Positions 10,521-22,472 of a stretch of DNA of 64,000 nucleotides are shown here, piece by piece. Under the pieces are notes generated by a model. That model saw nothing but the letters and a program-made list of their open reading frames with translations, was not told the origin of the DNA and did not search any database. How positions within the stretch are numbered: position 1 is the first letter of the stretch; each line of letters starts with the position of its first letter. A program made the translations under genes and the position numbers. Source of the stretch: Antilocapra americana (taxonomy: Eukaryota; Chordata; Mammalia; Artiodactyla; Antilocapridae); NCBI GenBank assembly GCA_007570785.1, contig ML664174.1, positions 2,751,054-2,815,053 on the forward strand, written 5' to 3'.

Positions 10521-11775
10521 GTTGTTGTTTAGTCACTCAGTTGTGTCTGACTCTTTCCGACCCCAGGAGCACGCTAGGCTTCCCTGTCCTTCACCATCTC
10601 CGGGAGCTTGCTCACACTCATGTCCATTGAGTCAGAGATGTCACCCAACCATCTAGCCCTCTGTCGTCTCCTTTTCCTCCTGTCTTCAAGTTTTCCCAGT
10701 ATCAGGGTCTCTTCTAATGAGTCGACTCTGTGCATCAGGTTGCCAAAATATTAGAGCTTCAGCTTCAGCATCAGTCCTTCCAATAAATATTCAGGACCGA
10801 TTTCCTTTAGGATGGACTGGGAGGATCTCCTTGCAGTCCAAGGGACACTCAAGAGTCTTCTCCAACACTGCAGTTCAAAAGCATCAATTCTTTGGTGCTT
10901 AGTCTTCTTTATGGTCCAAATCTCACATCCATACATGACTACTGGAAAAACCACAGCTTTGATTAGATGGACCTTTGTCAGCAAAGTAATGCCTCTGCTT
11001 TTTAATATGCTGTCTAGGTTGGCCATAGCTTTTCTTCCAAGGAGCCAGCATCTTTTAATTTCATAGCTACAGTCACCATCTGCAGTAATTTTGGAGCCCA
11101 AGAAAATAAAATCTCTCATTGTTTCCCCATCTATTTGCCATGAAGTGATGGGACTGGATGCCATGATTTTAGTTTTTTGAATGCTGAGTTTTAAACGAGA
11201 TTTTTCACTCTCCTCTTTCATCAAGAGGCTCTTTAGTTCCTCTTCACTTTCTGCCATAAGAAAGGTGTCATCTGCATATCGGAGGTTACTGATATTTCTC
11301 TCAGTAATTTTGATTCCAGCTTGTGATTCATCCAGCCTGGCATTCCGTATGATGTACTCTGCATATAAGTTATATAAGCAGAGTGACAATATACAGCCTT
11401 GATGTACTCCTTTCCCAATTTTGAATCAATTCATTGTTCCATGTCCGGTTCTAACTGTTGCTTGTTGACCTGCATACAGGTTTCTCAGGAGTCAGGTAAG
11501 ATAGTCTGGTATTCCCATCTCTTTAAGAATTTTCCATAATTTGTTGTGATCCACACAGTCAAAGGTTTTAGCATAATCAATGGAGCAGAAGTAGATGTTT
11601 GTCTGGAATTCTCTGGCTTTTTCTATGATCCAATGGATGTTGCAATTTGATCTCTGGTTCCTCTGCCTTTTCTAAATCCAGCTTGAACTTCTGGAAGTTC
11701 TCTCTTCAGGTGCTGTTGAAGCCTAGCTGGCAGGATTGTGAGCCCTGAGTTCTCCATTACTCTTGAGGCGCAATG
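10521..11775 (-). mobile_element. BovB LINE, 3' half with RT remnant
   Basis: RTE-clade BovB, 5'-truncated, inverted. Its 3' end is GTTGTTGTTTAGTCACTCAG at 10521. The minus-strand frame at 10751-11389 encodes the RT palm (NLRYADDTFLMAESEEELKS) and the C-terminal part (FPVVMYGCEIWTIKK). RAGFRKGRGTRDQ-type sequence follows in another frame near 11623-11720. Stops and frameshifts disable it. Confidence 0.95.
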
Positions 11776-12585
11776 TTTATTATGGCCACACAGGGGCGCT
11801 GTTGCTCTTGAAAGCCGCAATGCTTCAGCAGGCTGTGTCTGCAGTTAGGAAAACTAGGATCTGGGATTGTGAAATTGATTTTCTTTCTTTTAAATTAATA
11901 ATCATTGGTGTTCTGAATAACTGCTTAATTTCCTACTTCCAGAGGTAAAGATCTGAAATCTTTTTGATGTCATTTATAGTATTTTCCAGAGGCAAATAAT
12001 GAAGGCCAAGGGAAACCTTGATTACAGTGAAAAGTCGCTTGCGAAGGTTTTTCATCAGCTTGAAAGTGTTCCTGGACTTGCTGGTTGTGTGGATTAAATT
12101 AACATGCTAATTGTGCCGGTTCAAAAGATAAAAGGGGGAAAAAATGAGTGGGCCGGAAAGAAAAGTTGTGGATTTATTAAGGGACAGTGGGAGGGGGAAG
12201 CCAAGTGAACTGAGGCACACAGGAACTAAATGGTACACCGGGCCTCATAAATTATGCAACAGTGATGACTGTTATTAAAGAAGTGTAATTAAGCCAGTGG
12301 TTTCAGTGGCTCGCAGGCCCAGCTTCTTCAAAGTGTCTGCCGCAAACCTCCAGTCCTCAAATCTTCAGTTTCTCCCAGTATATGTGGTGCTGATCCTCGT
12401 CTGCAGCGCTGGGCAGTCTTTGGCTAAGACTAACTCCAAACACGGGCCATGTGACTGAAGACCCTCAGAGAAAACAAGCTGTTAGAAAGTGAAGCTTCTC
12501 TGGCCTTGTGAGGTCCTGGTTACCCACATGTTTGCACTGGGTGAAGAATACAAAGAAAGTCTGGGGCAAGCTCAAGATTTGAGAC
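11776..12585. other. Single-copy DNA, candidate conserved non-coding element
   Basis: No repeat recognised. 11950-12330 is rich in homeodomain-like cores (GGATTAAATTAACATGCTAATT split over 12091-12112, TAATTA near 12287) and keeps several CpGs. It has the look of a developmental enhancer, but this is inference only. Confidence 0.35.
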
Positions 12586-12870
12586 TCAAGTTCTGCCACT
12601 AAGGAATTACTGCATTGTTCCAGGCACTTGGCCAAGTCTTGGGTCCGTCATCTGTATACTGAGGCCTCTGGCTGACTTCTGCATCTACTCTGGTTCTGAC
12701 CAGTGCCCCTCCTCCTCCCACCTGGCCTCACCCTTGTGCTAATGCTAATGACAGCGGTGACTTTCCATGGTCGCTGTGAGGATAAAACCAGCAAGCACTT
12801 GTAATGTACTTGAAAAAGTGCCCCATGCAAAGCAAGCTGTCAATAAATGCTAGCTTTGAATAGTATCTTT
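12586..12870 (+). mobile_element. MIR SINE
   Basis: Ancient tRNA-derived SINE: TTCTGCCACTAAGG, CACTTGGCCAAGTC, GTGAGGATAAAACC and CAATAAATGCTAG follow in MIR order, interrupted by divergent sequence. Confidence 0.75.
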
Positions 12871-13555
12871 ATTATTACTAACTACAAACACAGACACCCT
12901 AGGACTTCTTGCCAATTAGCAGTATCTCTCTTTCATGGTAAGGAAAAGAATAGTTGTGTTTATCCCTATGCTAGCTCCTCTCTCCAGCCAGCTCTGGTCG
13001 CATCCACTGCAGTGGGCTGGGAAATGCAACCCCAGCAACGTGCTCCCTGGGTAGGCTCCAGCTTCTGGTCTTCAGAGAGAGCCTCTGTTTGGCAAAAGCC
13101 TTGAGTGCATGGAAAACAGATTAACTCACCATCATTGCAGCCTGTCACCACCCATTTGCTAAATTGCACAATTTGATAATAGCGAGCCCCCTCCCACCCC
13201 CAATCACTGCCTGCCCCTTCCCAGGCCAAGCTGAGGCGCCAACCTGGGTGCTTATCTATGTGGAGTTGTGGCTGTCATTCATCTGACCACTTGTGACAGG
13301 CATCCTCTCAGCAGATTTGTGCTTTTATCTTGCTGAGGTTCAAGGACAAAAGAAGACAGTGACAAGGATGAAGAGGGGTGAGGAAGAACAGCGACCCGGC
13401 AGAATAAGTGTGCTTTGAGTGTCTTCTGAGAAGGGAGGTCTGCAGGTTCTCTCAGCTGTGGGTATGCCTCCCTGTCCTTGAGCCTGCTCGGTCTGCATCC
13501 TGGCTGCTCTATTATTATAGACAAAAATAAAACCCCAAACCATTTTCTTATCTTT
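12871..13555. other. Single-copy interval
   Basis: No gene or repeat recognised. Chance frames occur on both strands. Confidence 0.45.
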
Positions 13556-14080
13556 CTGTTGTTGTTCAGTCGCCAAGCCGTGTCCGGGGCAACCCCATGA
13601 ACTGCAGTGCATCAGGCTTCCCTGTCCTGCACTATCTCTGTTTGCTCAAACTTATATCCATTGAGTCAGTGACGCAATCCAACCATCTCATCCTCTGTCA
13701 TCCCCTTCTCCTCCTGCCCTCAATCTTTCCCAGCATCAGGGTCTTTTCCAATGAGCTGGCTCTTTGCATCAGGTGGCCAAAGTATTGGAGCTTCAGCTTC
13801 AGCATCAGTCCTTCCAATGGATATTCAGGGTTGATTTCCTTTCAGGATTGACTGGTTTGATCTTCTTGCTGTTCAAGGAACTCTCAAGAATCTTCTCTAG
13901 CACCAGAGTTCAAAAGCATCAATTCTTCAGCCCTCAACCTTTTTAAGGTCTAACTCTCACATTTGTGCATGACTACTGGAAAAAACCATAGCTTTGACTA
14001 GATGGACCTTTGTTGGCAAAGTGATGTCTCCGCTTTTTAATATGCTGTCTAGGTTTGTCATAGCTTTTCTTCCAAAAGAT
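13556..14080 (-). mobile_element. BovB LINE 3' fragment
   Basis: Inverted BovB 3' end starting GTTGTTGTTCAGTCGCC and extending to the TAGGTTTGTCATAGCTTTTC region. Coding remnant is degraded. Confidence 0.93.
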
Positions 14081-14504
14081 ATTTCTCTGACCCTGCTCTA
14101 ATTTCCTTCTCCTCTTCTTCCCAATTCAGTTTCCTGACAGAGAAGCTTCTTTTCGGTTTAGATACTGGCACTAAACACTGGGGTGCTGTGAGCTAGGGAT
14201 GTCTGCCCCCTGGATGCCCCCCACAATGCCTGGATGCAGTAAAAGAGCTTCTGCAGAGATGTTGGGGTGGGGTTGGGGGGCATGGAGGGAAGGAGGGAGA
14301 CCAGTGAAGCGGGGGCAGCCTCCAAGCTCTTGTTCCTCCTCCTGGCTACCCTGGAACCACCACCACATTCAACTGAAAGCACAGCGTTAGATCTGCTGAT
14401 CAAAACCCAAGTAAAGCAGGACGTAAAAGAAAGCAGTCCACTTGCTTCTTACTGCTGGTGTGGAGACTGAGGTCCAAAGAGGTGAGGATTGGTAACAGCA
14501 GCAG
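14081..14504. other. Single-copy interval
   Basis: Contains a G-rich stretch near 14260-14320 (GTTGGGGTGGGGTTGGGG). No gene recognised. Confidence 0.45.
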
Positions 14505-14762
14505 TGCAGCTCCCCTGATGTGCCAGGCACCATTCCACGTGCTTTACACGGACGGCTCATTTAAGCTTCCTAACAGCCCCTGTGAGGTACTACCGTCTGC
14601 GTAGAGCATGTGCATTTCACGGGCGAGGAAACTGCAGTACAGATTTGCTAAGTCATTTGTCCAAGTTCGTCTGGCTAACGAGTGGCAGCACTAGGATTTG
14701 AACCCAGAACCAGTTCCACAGTTCATACTTTCCACTGAGTGATCCTGTCTCCCCAGGAGCGA
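14505..14762 (-). mobile_element. MIR SINE
   Basis: Inverted MIR: TGCCAGGCACCATTCC, CTCATTTAAGCTTCCTAAC, GAGGAAACTGCAG and GGATTTGAACCCAG are in the expected order. Confidence 0.82.
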
Positions 14763-15289
14763 TTTATTTGTAGCACCAGTGTTAATAAATAGAGTGCCTG
14801 GGTGTCTAGAAGTCTCCAAATTCCGACTCCCTACAGATTGAAAAAAGCAAATAAACCGGAGATCTTTAGCCTGACTTTCTGCCCCTTCCTAGCCTAATGC
14901 CAAATTATCTTTCCAGGCTGGACCGCTGCCTTCTCCCTAATGCACTGAAGCTTGGTCAGCTGTTGGCTGAAGGAGGGAGTGGATATGAATAAATAAATAG
15001 GGGGACTGAAGGACTGAACCTTCTCAGGCTAACCGGCTGGGAGGTTATTCCATGAATCGGAAAAAAATTTGTTTAATAACATGTCATAATCAAGATCTCA
15101 ATAAATCTTTGCAGTTTCTTCAGAGCCTGGTGCTTATCACACAATTCAGCTGGCAGGGAGCATTCCTGAAGCCAGAGCACTGGCTGCTGCCGTCCATCTC
15201 TTCTCTTTATGTGGACGGCACAGTCAGCACGCAATGCTGACCCATGCCTGAAGGGGTAAATTCTTTTGCCTGTTCATAAGCAGCAGCAA
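14763..15289. other. Single-copy interval
   Basis: No gene or repeat recognised. Confidence 0.5.
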
Positions 15290-16972
15290 AGATGCAAAGA
15301 CGGGCACAATAAAGGAGAGAAATGGTATGGACCTAAGAGAAGCAGAGTATACTAAGAAGAGGTAGCAAGAATACACAGAAGAACTGTACAAAAAAAATCT
15401 TCATGACCCAGACAACCACGATGATGTGATCACTCACCTTGAGCCAGACATCATGGGATGTGAAGTCAAGTGGGCCTTAAGAAGCATCACTACAAACAAA
15501 GCTAGCAGAGGTGATAGAATTCCAGTTGAGCTATTTCAAATCCTAAAAGATGATGCTGTGAAAGTGCTGCACTCAATATGCCAGCAAATTTGGAAAACTC
15601 AGCAATGGCCACAGGACTGGAGAAGGTCAGTTTTCATTCCAATCCCAAAGAAAGGCAATGCCAAAGAATGCTCAAACTATCGCACAATTGCACTCATCTC
15701 ACATGCTAACGAAGTAATGCTGAAAATCGCCCAAGCCAGGCTTCAACAGTACTTGAACCAAGAACTTCCAGATGTTCAAGCTGGATTTAGAAAAGGCAGA
15801 GGAACCAGAGATCAAATTGCCAACATCCGTTTGATCATCGAAAAAGCAAGAGAGTTCCAGAAAAATGTCTACTGTTGCTTTATTAACTACGCCAAAGCCT
15901 TTGACTGTGGATCACAACAAACTGTGGAAAATTCTTAAAGATGAGAATACCAGACCACCTTACCTGCCTCCTGAGAAATCTGTATGCAGGTCAAGAAGCA
16001 ACAGTTAGAATTGGACATGGAACAACAGACTGGTTCCAAATAAAATAAGGAGTACATCCACGCTGTATACTGTCACCCTGCTTATTTAACTTATATTCAG
16101 AGTACATCATATGAAACGTTGGGCTGGATGAAGCACACGCTGGAATCAAGATTACCAGGAGAAATATCAAAAACCTTAGATATGCAGATGACACCACCCT
16201 TATGGCAGAAAGTAAAAAAGAACTAAAGAGCCTCTTGATGAAAGTAAAAAAGGAGAGTGAAAAAGTTGGCTTAAAACTTTTCAGAAAACTAAGATCATGG
16301 CATCCAGTCCCATCACTTCACAGCAAATAGATGGGGAAACAATGGAAACATTGACAGGTTTTATTTTGGGGGGCTCCAAAATCACTGCAGATAGTGACTG
16401 CAGCCATGAAATTAAAAGATCCTTGCTTCCTGGAAGAAAAGCTATGACCTACCCTGACAGGATATAAAAAGCAGAGACATTACTTTGCCAGTGAAAGTCC
16501 ATCTAGTTAAAGCTATGATTCCTCCAGTAGTCGTGTATGGATGTGAGAGTTGGACTATAAAGGAAGCTGATCCTTTTTAAAGCATCAATAAAAGAATTGA
16601 TGCTTTTGAACTGTGGTGTTGGAGGAGATCTTGAGAGTCCTTTGGACTACAAGGATATCCAACCAGTCCATCCTAAAGGAAATCAGTCGTGAATATTCAT
16701 GAGAAGGACTGATGCTGAAGCTGAAGCTCCAATACTTTGACCCCCTGATGTGAAGAACTGACTCACTGGAAAAGACTCTGATGCTGGGAAAGATTGAAGG
16801 CAGGGGAGAAAGGGATGACAGAGGATTAGATGGCTGGATGGCATCACTGACTCAATGGACATGAGTTTGAGTAAACTCTGGGAGTTGGTGATGGACAGGG
16901 AGGCCTGGCATGCTGCAGTCCATGGGGTTGCAAAGAGTCAGACACGACTGAGTGACTGAACTGACTGAACTA
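15290..16972 (+). mobile_element. BovB LINE, 5'-truncated, RT to 3' end
   Basis: Begins in the pre-RT region (GATGCAAAGACGGG). The frame at 15426-15938 holds the RT fingers and palm (KEQ-type segments such as SVFIPIPKKGNAKEC and QAGFRKGRGTRDQIANIR, YAKAFDC). It is then frameshifted; remnants of the YADDTTLMAES box appear near 16177-16215. The 3' end GACTGAGTGACTGAACTGAC is at about 16945-16965. Not coding-competent. Confidence 0.95.
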
Positions 16973-18090
16973 AGCATGGCCTGGCCCATCAGAACAAGAC
17001 TCAGTTTCCCCCTCAGACAGTCTCTCCCATCAGGAAGCTTTCACAAGCCTCTTGTCCTTATTCATCATAGGGGCAGAGAGAATGAAAATCACAATCACAG
17101 AAAACTAATCAAACTGATTACATGGACCACAGCCTCAGCTAACTTAGAGAAACTATGAGCCATGCCGTGTAGGGCCACCCAAGATGGGTGGGTCACGGTG
17201 GAGAGTTCTGACAAAACGTGGTCCACTGGAGAAGGGAATGGCAAACCGCTTCAGTATTCTTGCCTTGAGAACCCCATGAACAGTGTGAAAAGGCAAAAAG
17301 ACAGGACACTGAAAGATGAACTCCCCAGGTCGGTAGGTGCCCAATATGCTACTGGAGAACAGTGGAAAAGTAACTCCAGAAAGAATGAAGAGATGGAGCC
17401 AAAGCAAAAACAACACCCAGTGGTGGATGGGACTGGTGATGGAAGTGAAGTCTGATGCTGTAAAGAACAGTATTGCAGAGGAACCGGGAATGTTAGGTCC
17501 ATGAATCAAGGCGAATTGGAAGTGGTCAAACAGGAGATGGCAAGTGTGAACATCGACATTTTAGGAATCAGTGAACTAAAATGGACTGGAATGGGTGAAT
17601 TTAACTCAGATGATCACTCTATCTACTACTGTGGGCAAGAATCCCTTAAAAGAAATGGAGTAGCCCTCATAGTCAACAAAAGAGTCCAAAATTCAGTACT
17701 TGAATGCAATCTCAAAAAAGCAACAGAATGATCTCTGTTTGTTTCCAAGTCAAACCATCCAATATCACAGTAATCCAAGTCTATGCCCCAACCAGTAATG
17801 CTGAAGGAGCTGAAGTTGAATGGTTCTATGAAGACTTACAAGACCTTCTAGAACTAACACCAAAATAAGATGTCCTTTGTATTATAGGGGACTGGAATGC
17901 AAAAGTAGAAAGTCAAGAGATATCTGGAGTAACAGGCAAATTTGGCCCTGGAGTACAGAATGAAGCAGGGCAAAGGCTAACAGAGTTTTGCCAAGAGAAT
18001 GCACTGATAGTAGCAAACACCCTCTTCCAATGACACAAGAAAAGACCCTACACATGGACATCACCAAATGGTCAGTACCGAAATCAGATT
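16973..18090 (+). mobile_element. BovB LINE 5' half with endonuclease remnant, lacking its 3' end
   Basis: Starts with BovB 5' sequence (TGGCCTGGCCCATCAGAACA) directly after the 3' tail of the preceding BovB. The frame at 17501-17731 encodes the endonuclease start (VNIDILGISELKWTGMGEF, a catalytic-Glu region), and IIGDWNAK-type sequence lies at about 17882-17900. It stops abruptly near ACCGAAATCAGATTCTGCTC. LINEs normally lose the 5' end, so loss of the 3' end points to a later deletion. Confidence 0.9.
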
Positions 18091-18317
18091 CTGCTCAAGG
18101 TTTCTCAAACCAAGTCATGTATCTAGAGTTCTCCTGGTGCTCCAGCACTGATTTTTAAATTTTTCCTTAATTTTTATTCAATAAAATAAAATATTGATAA
18201 ACTGACACTTTTCATCTACATAAATATTTTTAAATTATTAGATAGTAAGAAATTAAGCAAAGTAAAAACAGGACTGACCAACTGGGAGAACACATGTATA
18301 ACATAAATCATGAAGAA
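18091..18317. other. AT-rich single-copy interval
   Basis: No feature recognised. Confidence 0.45.
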
Positions 18318-18403
18318 AGTGAAAAAGTGAAAGTCACTCAGTCATGTCCGACTCTGTGAGACCCCATGGACTTCACAGTCCACGGAATTCTCCAGGCCAG
18401 AAT
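18318..18403 (-). mobile_element. Bov-tA fragment (deleted subfamily)
   Basis: Inverted SINE end with GGACTTCACAGTCCACGG, showing the internal deletion also present at 18431-18596 and 23155-23337. Confidence 0.85.
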
Positions 18404-18430
18404 ATTAATCAGTCCTTTCTCCATGATTTG

Positions 18431-18596
18431 GGCCTTCCCTAATAGCTCAGCTGGTAAAGAATCTTCCTGCAATGTGGGAGACCTGGGTTCGATCCCTGGG
18501 GTTAGGAAGATCCCTGGAGAAGGGAAAGTCTTCACACTCCAGTATTCTGGCCTGGAGAATTTCATGGACTGTAAAGTCCATGGGGTTGCAAGAAAG
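18431..18596 (+). mobile_element. Bov-tA SINE (deleted subfamily)
   Basis: From GGCCTTCCCTAATAGCTC to GTCCATGGGGTTGCAAG. It lacks the segment between CATGGAC and GTCCATGG found in standard Bov-tA. It lies in inverted orientation to its neighbour at 18318-18403. Confidence 0.9.
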
Positions 18597-18777
18597 GGCT
18601 GATTATTTTATTTTTACTGGAGTATAGTTAATTTAAAATGCTCTGGCACTGATTTACATGATTTTTATTTCAATGGTACACACACTATACTAGGATTAAA
18701 CTTTTTATGTTTTTTGCTCTTATACAAATGTACAACAAATGAATGCACAACTAAATACAGAGACACAGACATAAAGA

Positions 18778-18993
18778 AAGTGAAAGTGTTAGTTGCTCAG
18801 TTGTGTCCAACTCTTTGTGATCTCATAGACAGTAGCCTGCCAGGCTCCTCTGTCCATGAAATTCTCCAGGCAAGAATACTGGGGTGTGGTTGCCATCCCC
18901 TTCTCCAGGGGATCTTTCTGACCCAGGGATAAAACCCAGGTCTTCTGCACTGCAGGCAGATTCTTTACCATCTGAGATACCAAGAAGGCTCTA
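18778..18993 (-). mobile_element. Bov-tA SINE
   Basis: Inverted full copy, from GTGAAAGTGTTAGTTGCTC to CTTTACCATCTGAGATACC. Confidence 0.93.
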
Positions 18994-19299
18994 AATGGGT
19001 AAAATTCAAATTAAGAATTTATTTTCACGAGGGATCCTGTGTTTCTGACACTAAATTGGCACCGTTGGGCTTCAAAGGCCTAACTACGTCCAGCTGCCAT
19101 CTTTGTAGGACATAAATGACAGTGGCAAAAAGGATTTATGCATTTCATTTTTGTTAACGTCAATTTTGGGACTCTGAACAAGAAGGATCCCCTCACTGGA
19201 GTCTGTATTATTATCCCTGTTATATTTTTAAATAATGTACTAGGTTTTTTTTTATGGAACCCATCCAAGTGTACCTTGAAATACATATTTAAAAACTTT

Positions 19300-19470
19300 G
19301 TTTCACGTATTTGTGGTTATCAAGGGGGATTAACAGATACACATTACTATTTATAAAATAGGTAAACAACAAGGACCTGCTGTAAAGCACAGGAAACTAC
19401 ACTATATGCAATGTCTTCTAATAACCTATAATGGAAAGGAATCTGAAAAAGCATATTTATATATATATTA
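19300..19470 (+). mobile_element. Old artiodactyl L1 3' end, part 1
   Basis: Sequence of an older L1 3' UTR (GGACCTGCTGTAAAGCACAG, AATAACCTATAATGGAAAGG). It continues after the BovB at 20043. Confidence 0.6.
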
Positions 19471-20042
19471 TGTTGCTATTGTTCAGTCGCTGAGTGGTAT
19501 TGGACTCTTTGTGACCTCATGGACTGCAGCATGCCAGACTCCTCTGTCTTCCACTGTCTCCTGGAGTTTGCTCAAATTCATGTCCATTGAGTCAGTGGTG
19601 GTATACAGCCATCTCATCCTCTGTCGTCCCCTTCTCCTCCTGCCCTCAATCTTTCCCAATCTTTTCCAATGAGTTGGCTCTTCACACCAAGTGGCCAAAA
19701 TACTGGGGGGTTCAGCTTCAGCATCAGTCCTTCCAATGGATATTCTGGGTTGATTTCCTTTAGGATGGACTGGTTTGACTCTTTGCTGTCCAAGGAACTC
19801 TCAAGAATCTTCTCCAGCACCACAGTTTGAAAGCATCAGTTCTTTGCTACGCACTCAACGTTCTTTATGGCCCAACTCTCACATCTGTACATGACTACTA
19901 GAAAAATCATAGCTTCGACGATACGGATCTTTGTCGGCAAAGGGATGTCTTTGCTTTTTAATGTGCTGTCTAGATTTGCCGATGTTTTCCTTCCAAAGAG
20001 CCAGCATCTCTAAATTTCACAGTTGCAGTCACTGTCCACAGT
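19471..20042 (-). mobile_element. BovB LINE 3' fragment
   Basis: Inverted BovB 3' end inserted into an older L1. It begins TGTTGCTATTGTTCAGTCGC and ends near GCAGTCACTGTCCACAGTGA. Confidence 0.93.
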
Positions 20043-20130
20043 GATATATATCTATAGATATCTGAATCACTTTCCTGTATATTTGAAACTGATACCTCAC
20101 TGTAACTTCACTATATTTCAACTGAAAAAA
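20043..20130 (+). mobile_element. Old artiodactyl L1 3' end, part 2
   Basis: TGAATCACTTTCCTGTATAT, then GAAACTGATACC and CTATATTTCAACTGAAAAAA, the usual end of this L1 3' UTR. Continuous with 19300-19470 before the BovB insertion. Confidence 0.65.
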
Positions 20131-20751
20131 ACCCACAAACTTAGTTTAACCAAAGTAAGAGTCATTTTGTGTTTGTTGCTAAGATGGTATATACCCAGAT
20201 GGAACCCAGAAAAGATACCTGCTAGAAAGGTAAACCAGGGAACGATGCCACAGGACATACTTCCTATGACGACTCAATTTCTGCATCATTTTTATCCTTC
20301 CAAATTACTGTGAAACTTCTGTTTGCTCAACTTGCCATGACTTCACTTAACAGAAATGTACCAATTACCTAATCTGCCCTTTTCTGTCCTTTATCATTAG
20401 ACTGTGACACTTCAAGTTGTATGTGACTGTGATGTGCTATGTCATTTCCATGATGCCAAATCAATCCATTAACTGCTCTAAGAAACTAAACTCCCAGTCT
20501 ATGAAAATGTCATTCAACTGTACACATCATGGCAAAACAGAAGTTTCACTTCTGCACCTGGTGATAGATTCCAATACAGTACAAAGTGAGTACAAGATGG
20601 ATGCTGTCAACCAAATGACAGCCAGATATGCCTTGCAAATATTTAAAGTTAAATGATGTCATTTTAGATGATGTGTAAGTTACCTGCAGGACTGAGAATA
20701 CAGATACTGAAATCCCTCAGCAGTTTTAGTTGTTTAGGTGGTATTAGCTAA
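20131..20751. other. Single-copy interval
   Basis: No gene or repeat recognised. Confidence 0.5.
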
Positions 20752-20846
20752 CATGTATACATATATACACACACACATATATAGGCAATATATTTGTGTT
20801 ATATATATGTTATATAGAGATATATATGTATACTATGTATATATAG
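20752..20846. repeat. AT-rich simple repeat
   Basis: Mixed (TA)n, (CA)n and TATG units. Confidence 0.8.
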
Positions 20847-20943
20847 TGTTAGTTGCTCAGTCGTGTCTGACTCTTTGTGAGCCCATGGACTGTAGCTGGC
20901 CAGGCTCCTCAGGCAAGAATATTTGAGTGGCTTGCTATTTCCT
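20847..20943 (-). mobile_element. Bov-tA fragment
   Basis: Inverted SINE part GTGTTAGTTGCTCAGTCGTG to GGCTTGCTATTTCC, with an internal deletion. Confidence 0.85.
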
Positions 20944-20960
20944 ACTATATATGTATATAC

Positions 20961-21077
20961 AACTTCCCTGGTAGCTCAGCTGGTTAAGAATCCATCTGCA
21001 ATGCAGGAAACCCCAGTTTGATTCCTGGGTTGGTAAGATCTCCTGAAGAAAGGATAGGTTATCAATTCTAGTATTCT
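20961..21077 (+). mobile_element. Bov-tA fragment
   Basis: From ACTTCCCTGGTAGCTCAG to TAGTATTCTTGG, where the next SINE begins. Its 3' half is absent. Confidence 0.88.
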
Positions 21078-21282
21078 TGGGCTTCCCTGGTAGCTCAGCT
21101 GGTAAAGAATCCACCTGCAATGCAGGAGACCTGGGTTCGATCCCTGGGTTGGGAAGATCCTCTAGAGAAGGGCATGGCAACCACGCCAGTATTCTTCTCT
21201 GGAGAATTCCATGGACAGAGGAGCCTGGTGGGCTACAGTCCATGGGGTCTCAAAGAGTCGGACACAACTGAGTGACTAACAC
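21078..21282 (+). mobile_element. Bov-tA SINE
   Basis: Near-consensus copy, GGCTTCCCTGGTAGCTCAGC to GACACAACTGAGTGACTAAC, directly abutting a truncated SINE of the same strand. Confidence 0.95.
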
Positions 21283-22472
21283 ACAAACATACATATACAT
21301 ATCATAAGCACTGAAAAAATCAACAGAATTGAAAGCAATTGTTATAAAAAATGAAACCACAATATTAAAAATTAATAAAATTTGCACAATATTAATTCCC
21401 CAGAGTTCTGTTCAGGAGCATCCCTAAACAGAGCTTTAATGCCCAGTAAGACAGTCCTGCCCTTCACAGCCCAGGCATTCTAACAAATGAGTGAATAAAT
21501 AACCATATCACCTGTGAAACTAAGTGTATTAAACCCTGCAGTCTGGTAGAAACATCAGCTGCTTTGTTTCCACTGGGTAGAAATGAGGACATAGCCAGTA
21601 CAAAAAAAAAAATTAATAAAATCCTGAAGTCATCTGAGAGCCAGCAGTGGGTGGGGGGGCTGCGGGTAAGGTGCTGGTGGTGGTGGTGGTGATGGTGATG
21701 GTCTGTAGATCTTAGTATAAATAGCCTGGATTCAATCTAAAAATGCTTCGTGCAAGTCTATCTTCATGATGCAATGGCAAAAAAAAAAAAAAAGAAAGAA
21801 CTCTCAACATCTCCTTTAAAAGATTATTAGTGGATTAATTGAATGAATTGATTTATTAAAACTTGATTTAAACACATTTGGGGGAGCATATCTTTTGCAT
21901 TTAAAGCTCCTTCTCTCCAAAGATGTAGAGAGGAAGACTGGCTGATTTCAGTAAGCAGAGCAAACCCTGTGGTTTAATCAGTTGCCTCTACTGTTTCACA
22001 TCTGGCCCCCCCTTTCCTACACTGGTCACCCCCAGTGAACATAGACTGCAACAAATACTGCATAAGAGTGGAGCAGAAGTTAAGAAACTGACAAGGGCAC
22101 TGGTGTTCTTGATCTCATCAGAGGTTGTGACATGGTCCTTTCTCTTGAGCTTCAACTGCTGAGGGAATTTTAATGTCATTGCATTGGAAAGGTCACGGCA
22201 TCTCATCTGTGTTTCCACACAAAGTCAGCTTCTAAAGGGAAGTAGTGTTTCTCAACATAGGAGACTTTAAAAGGAGGCTATTCCAGGTCACTGCCCGGAA
22301 GAACACTGAGTGTGCTGGGGTGAAAGTGACCGCTGAGCAATATAGCAGTTGGTGCAAGGACAGAAAACAGCACGCCGGATGTCCTGGGGGTTTTCCATAG
22401 ACAGTAACCAGTACAGACTCACTGCTGAAAGATGGGTCCCTGCACACATGCATAAGCAAAGACTAAGAGAGT
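21283..22472. other. Single-copy interval with short repeats
   Basis: Contains a GGT/GAT trinucleotide run at 21671-21703 and an A16 run at 21779-21794. No gene seen. Confidence 0.5.
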
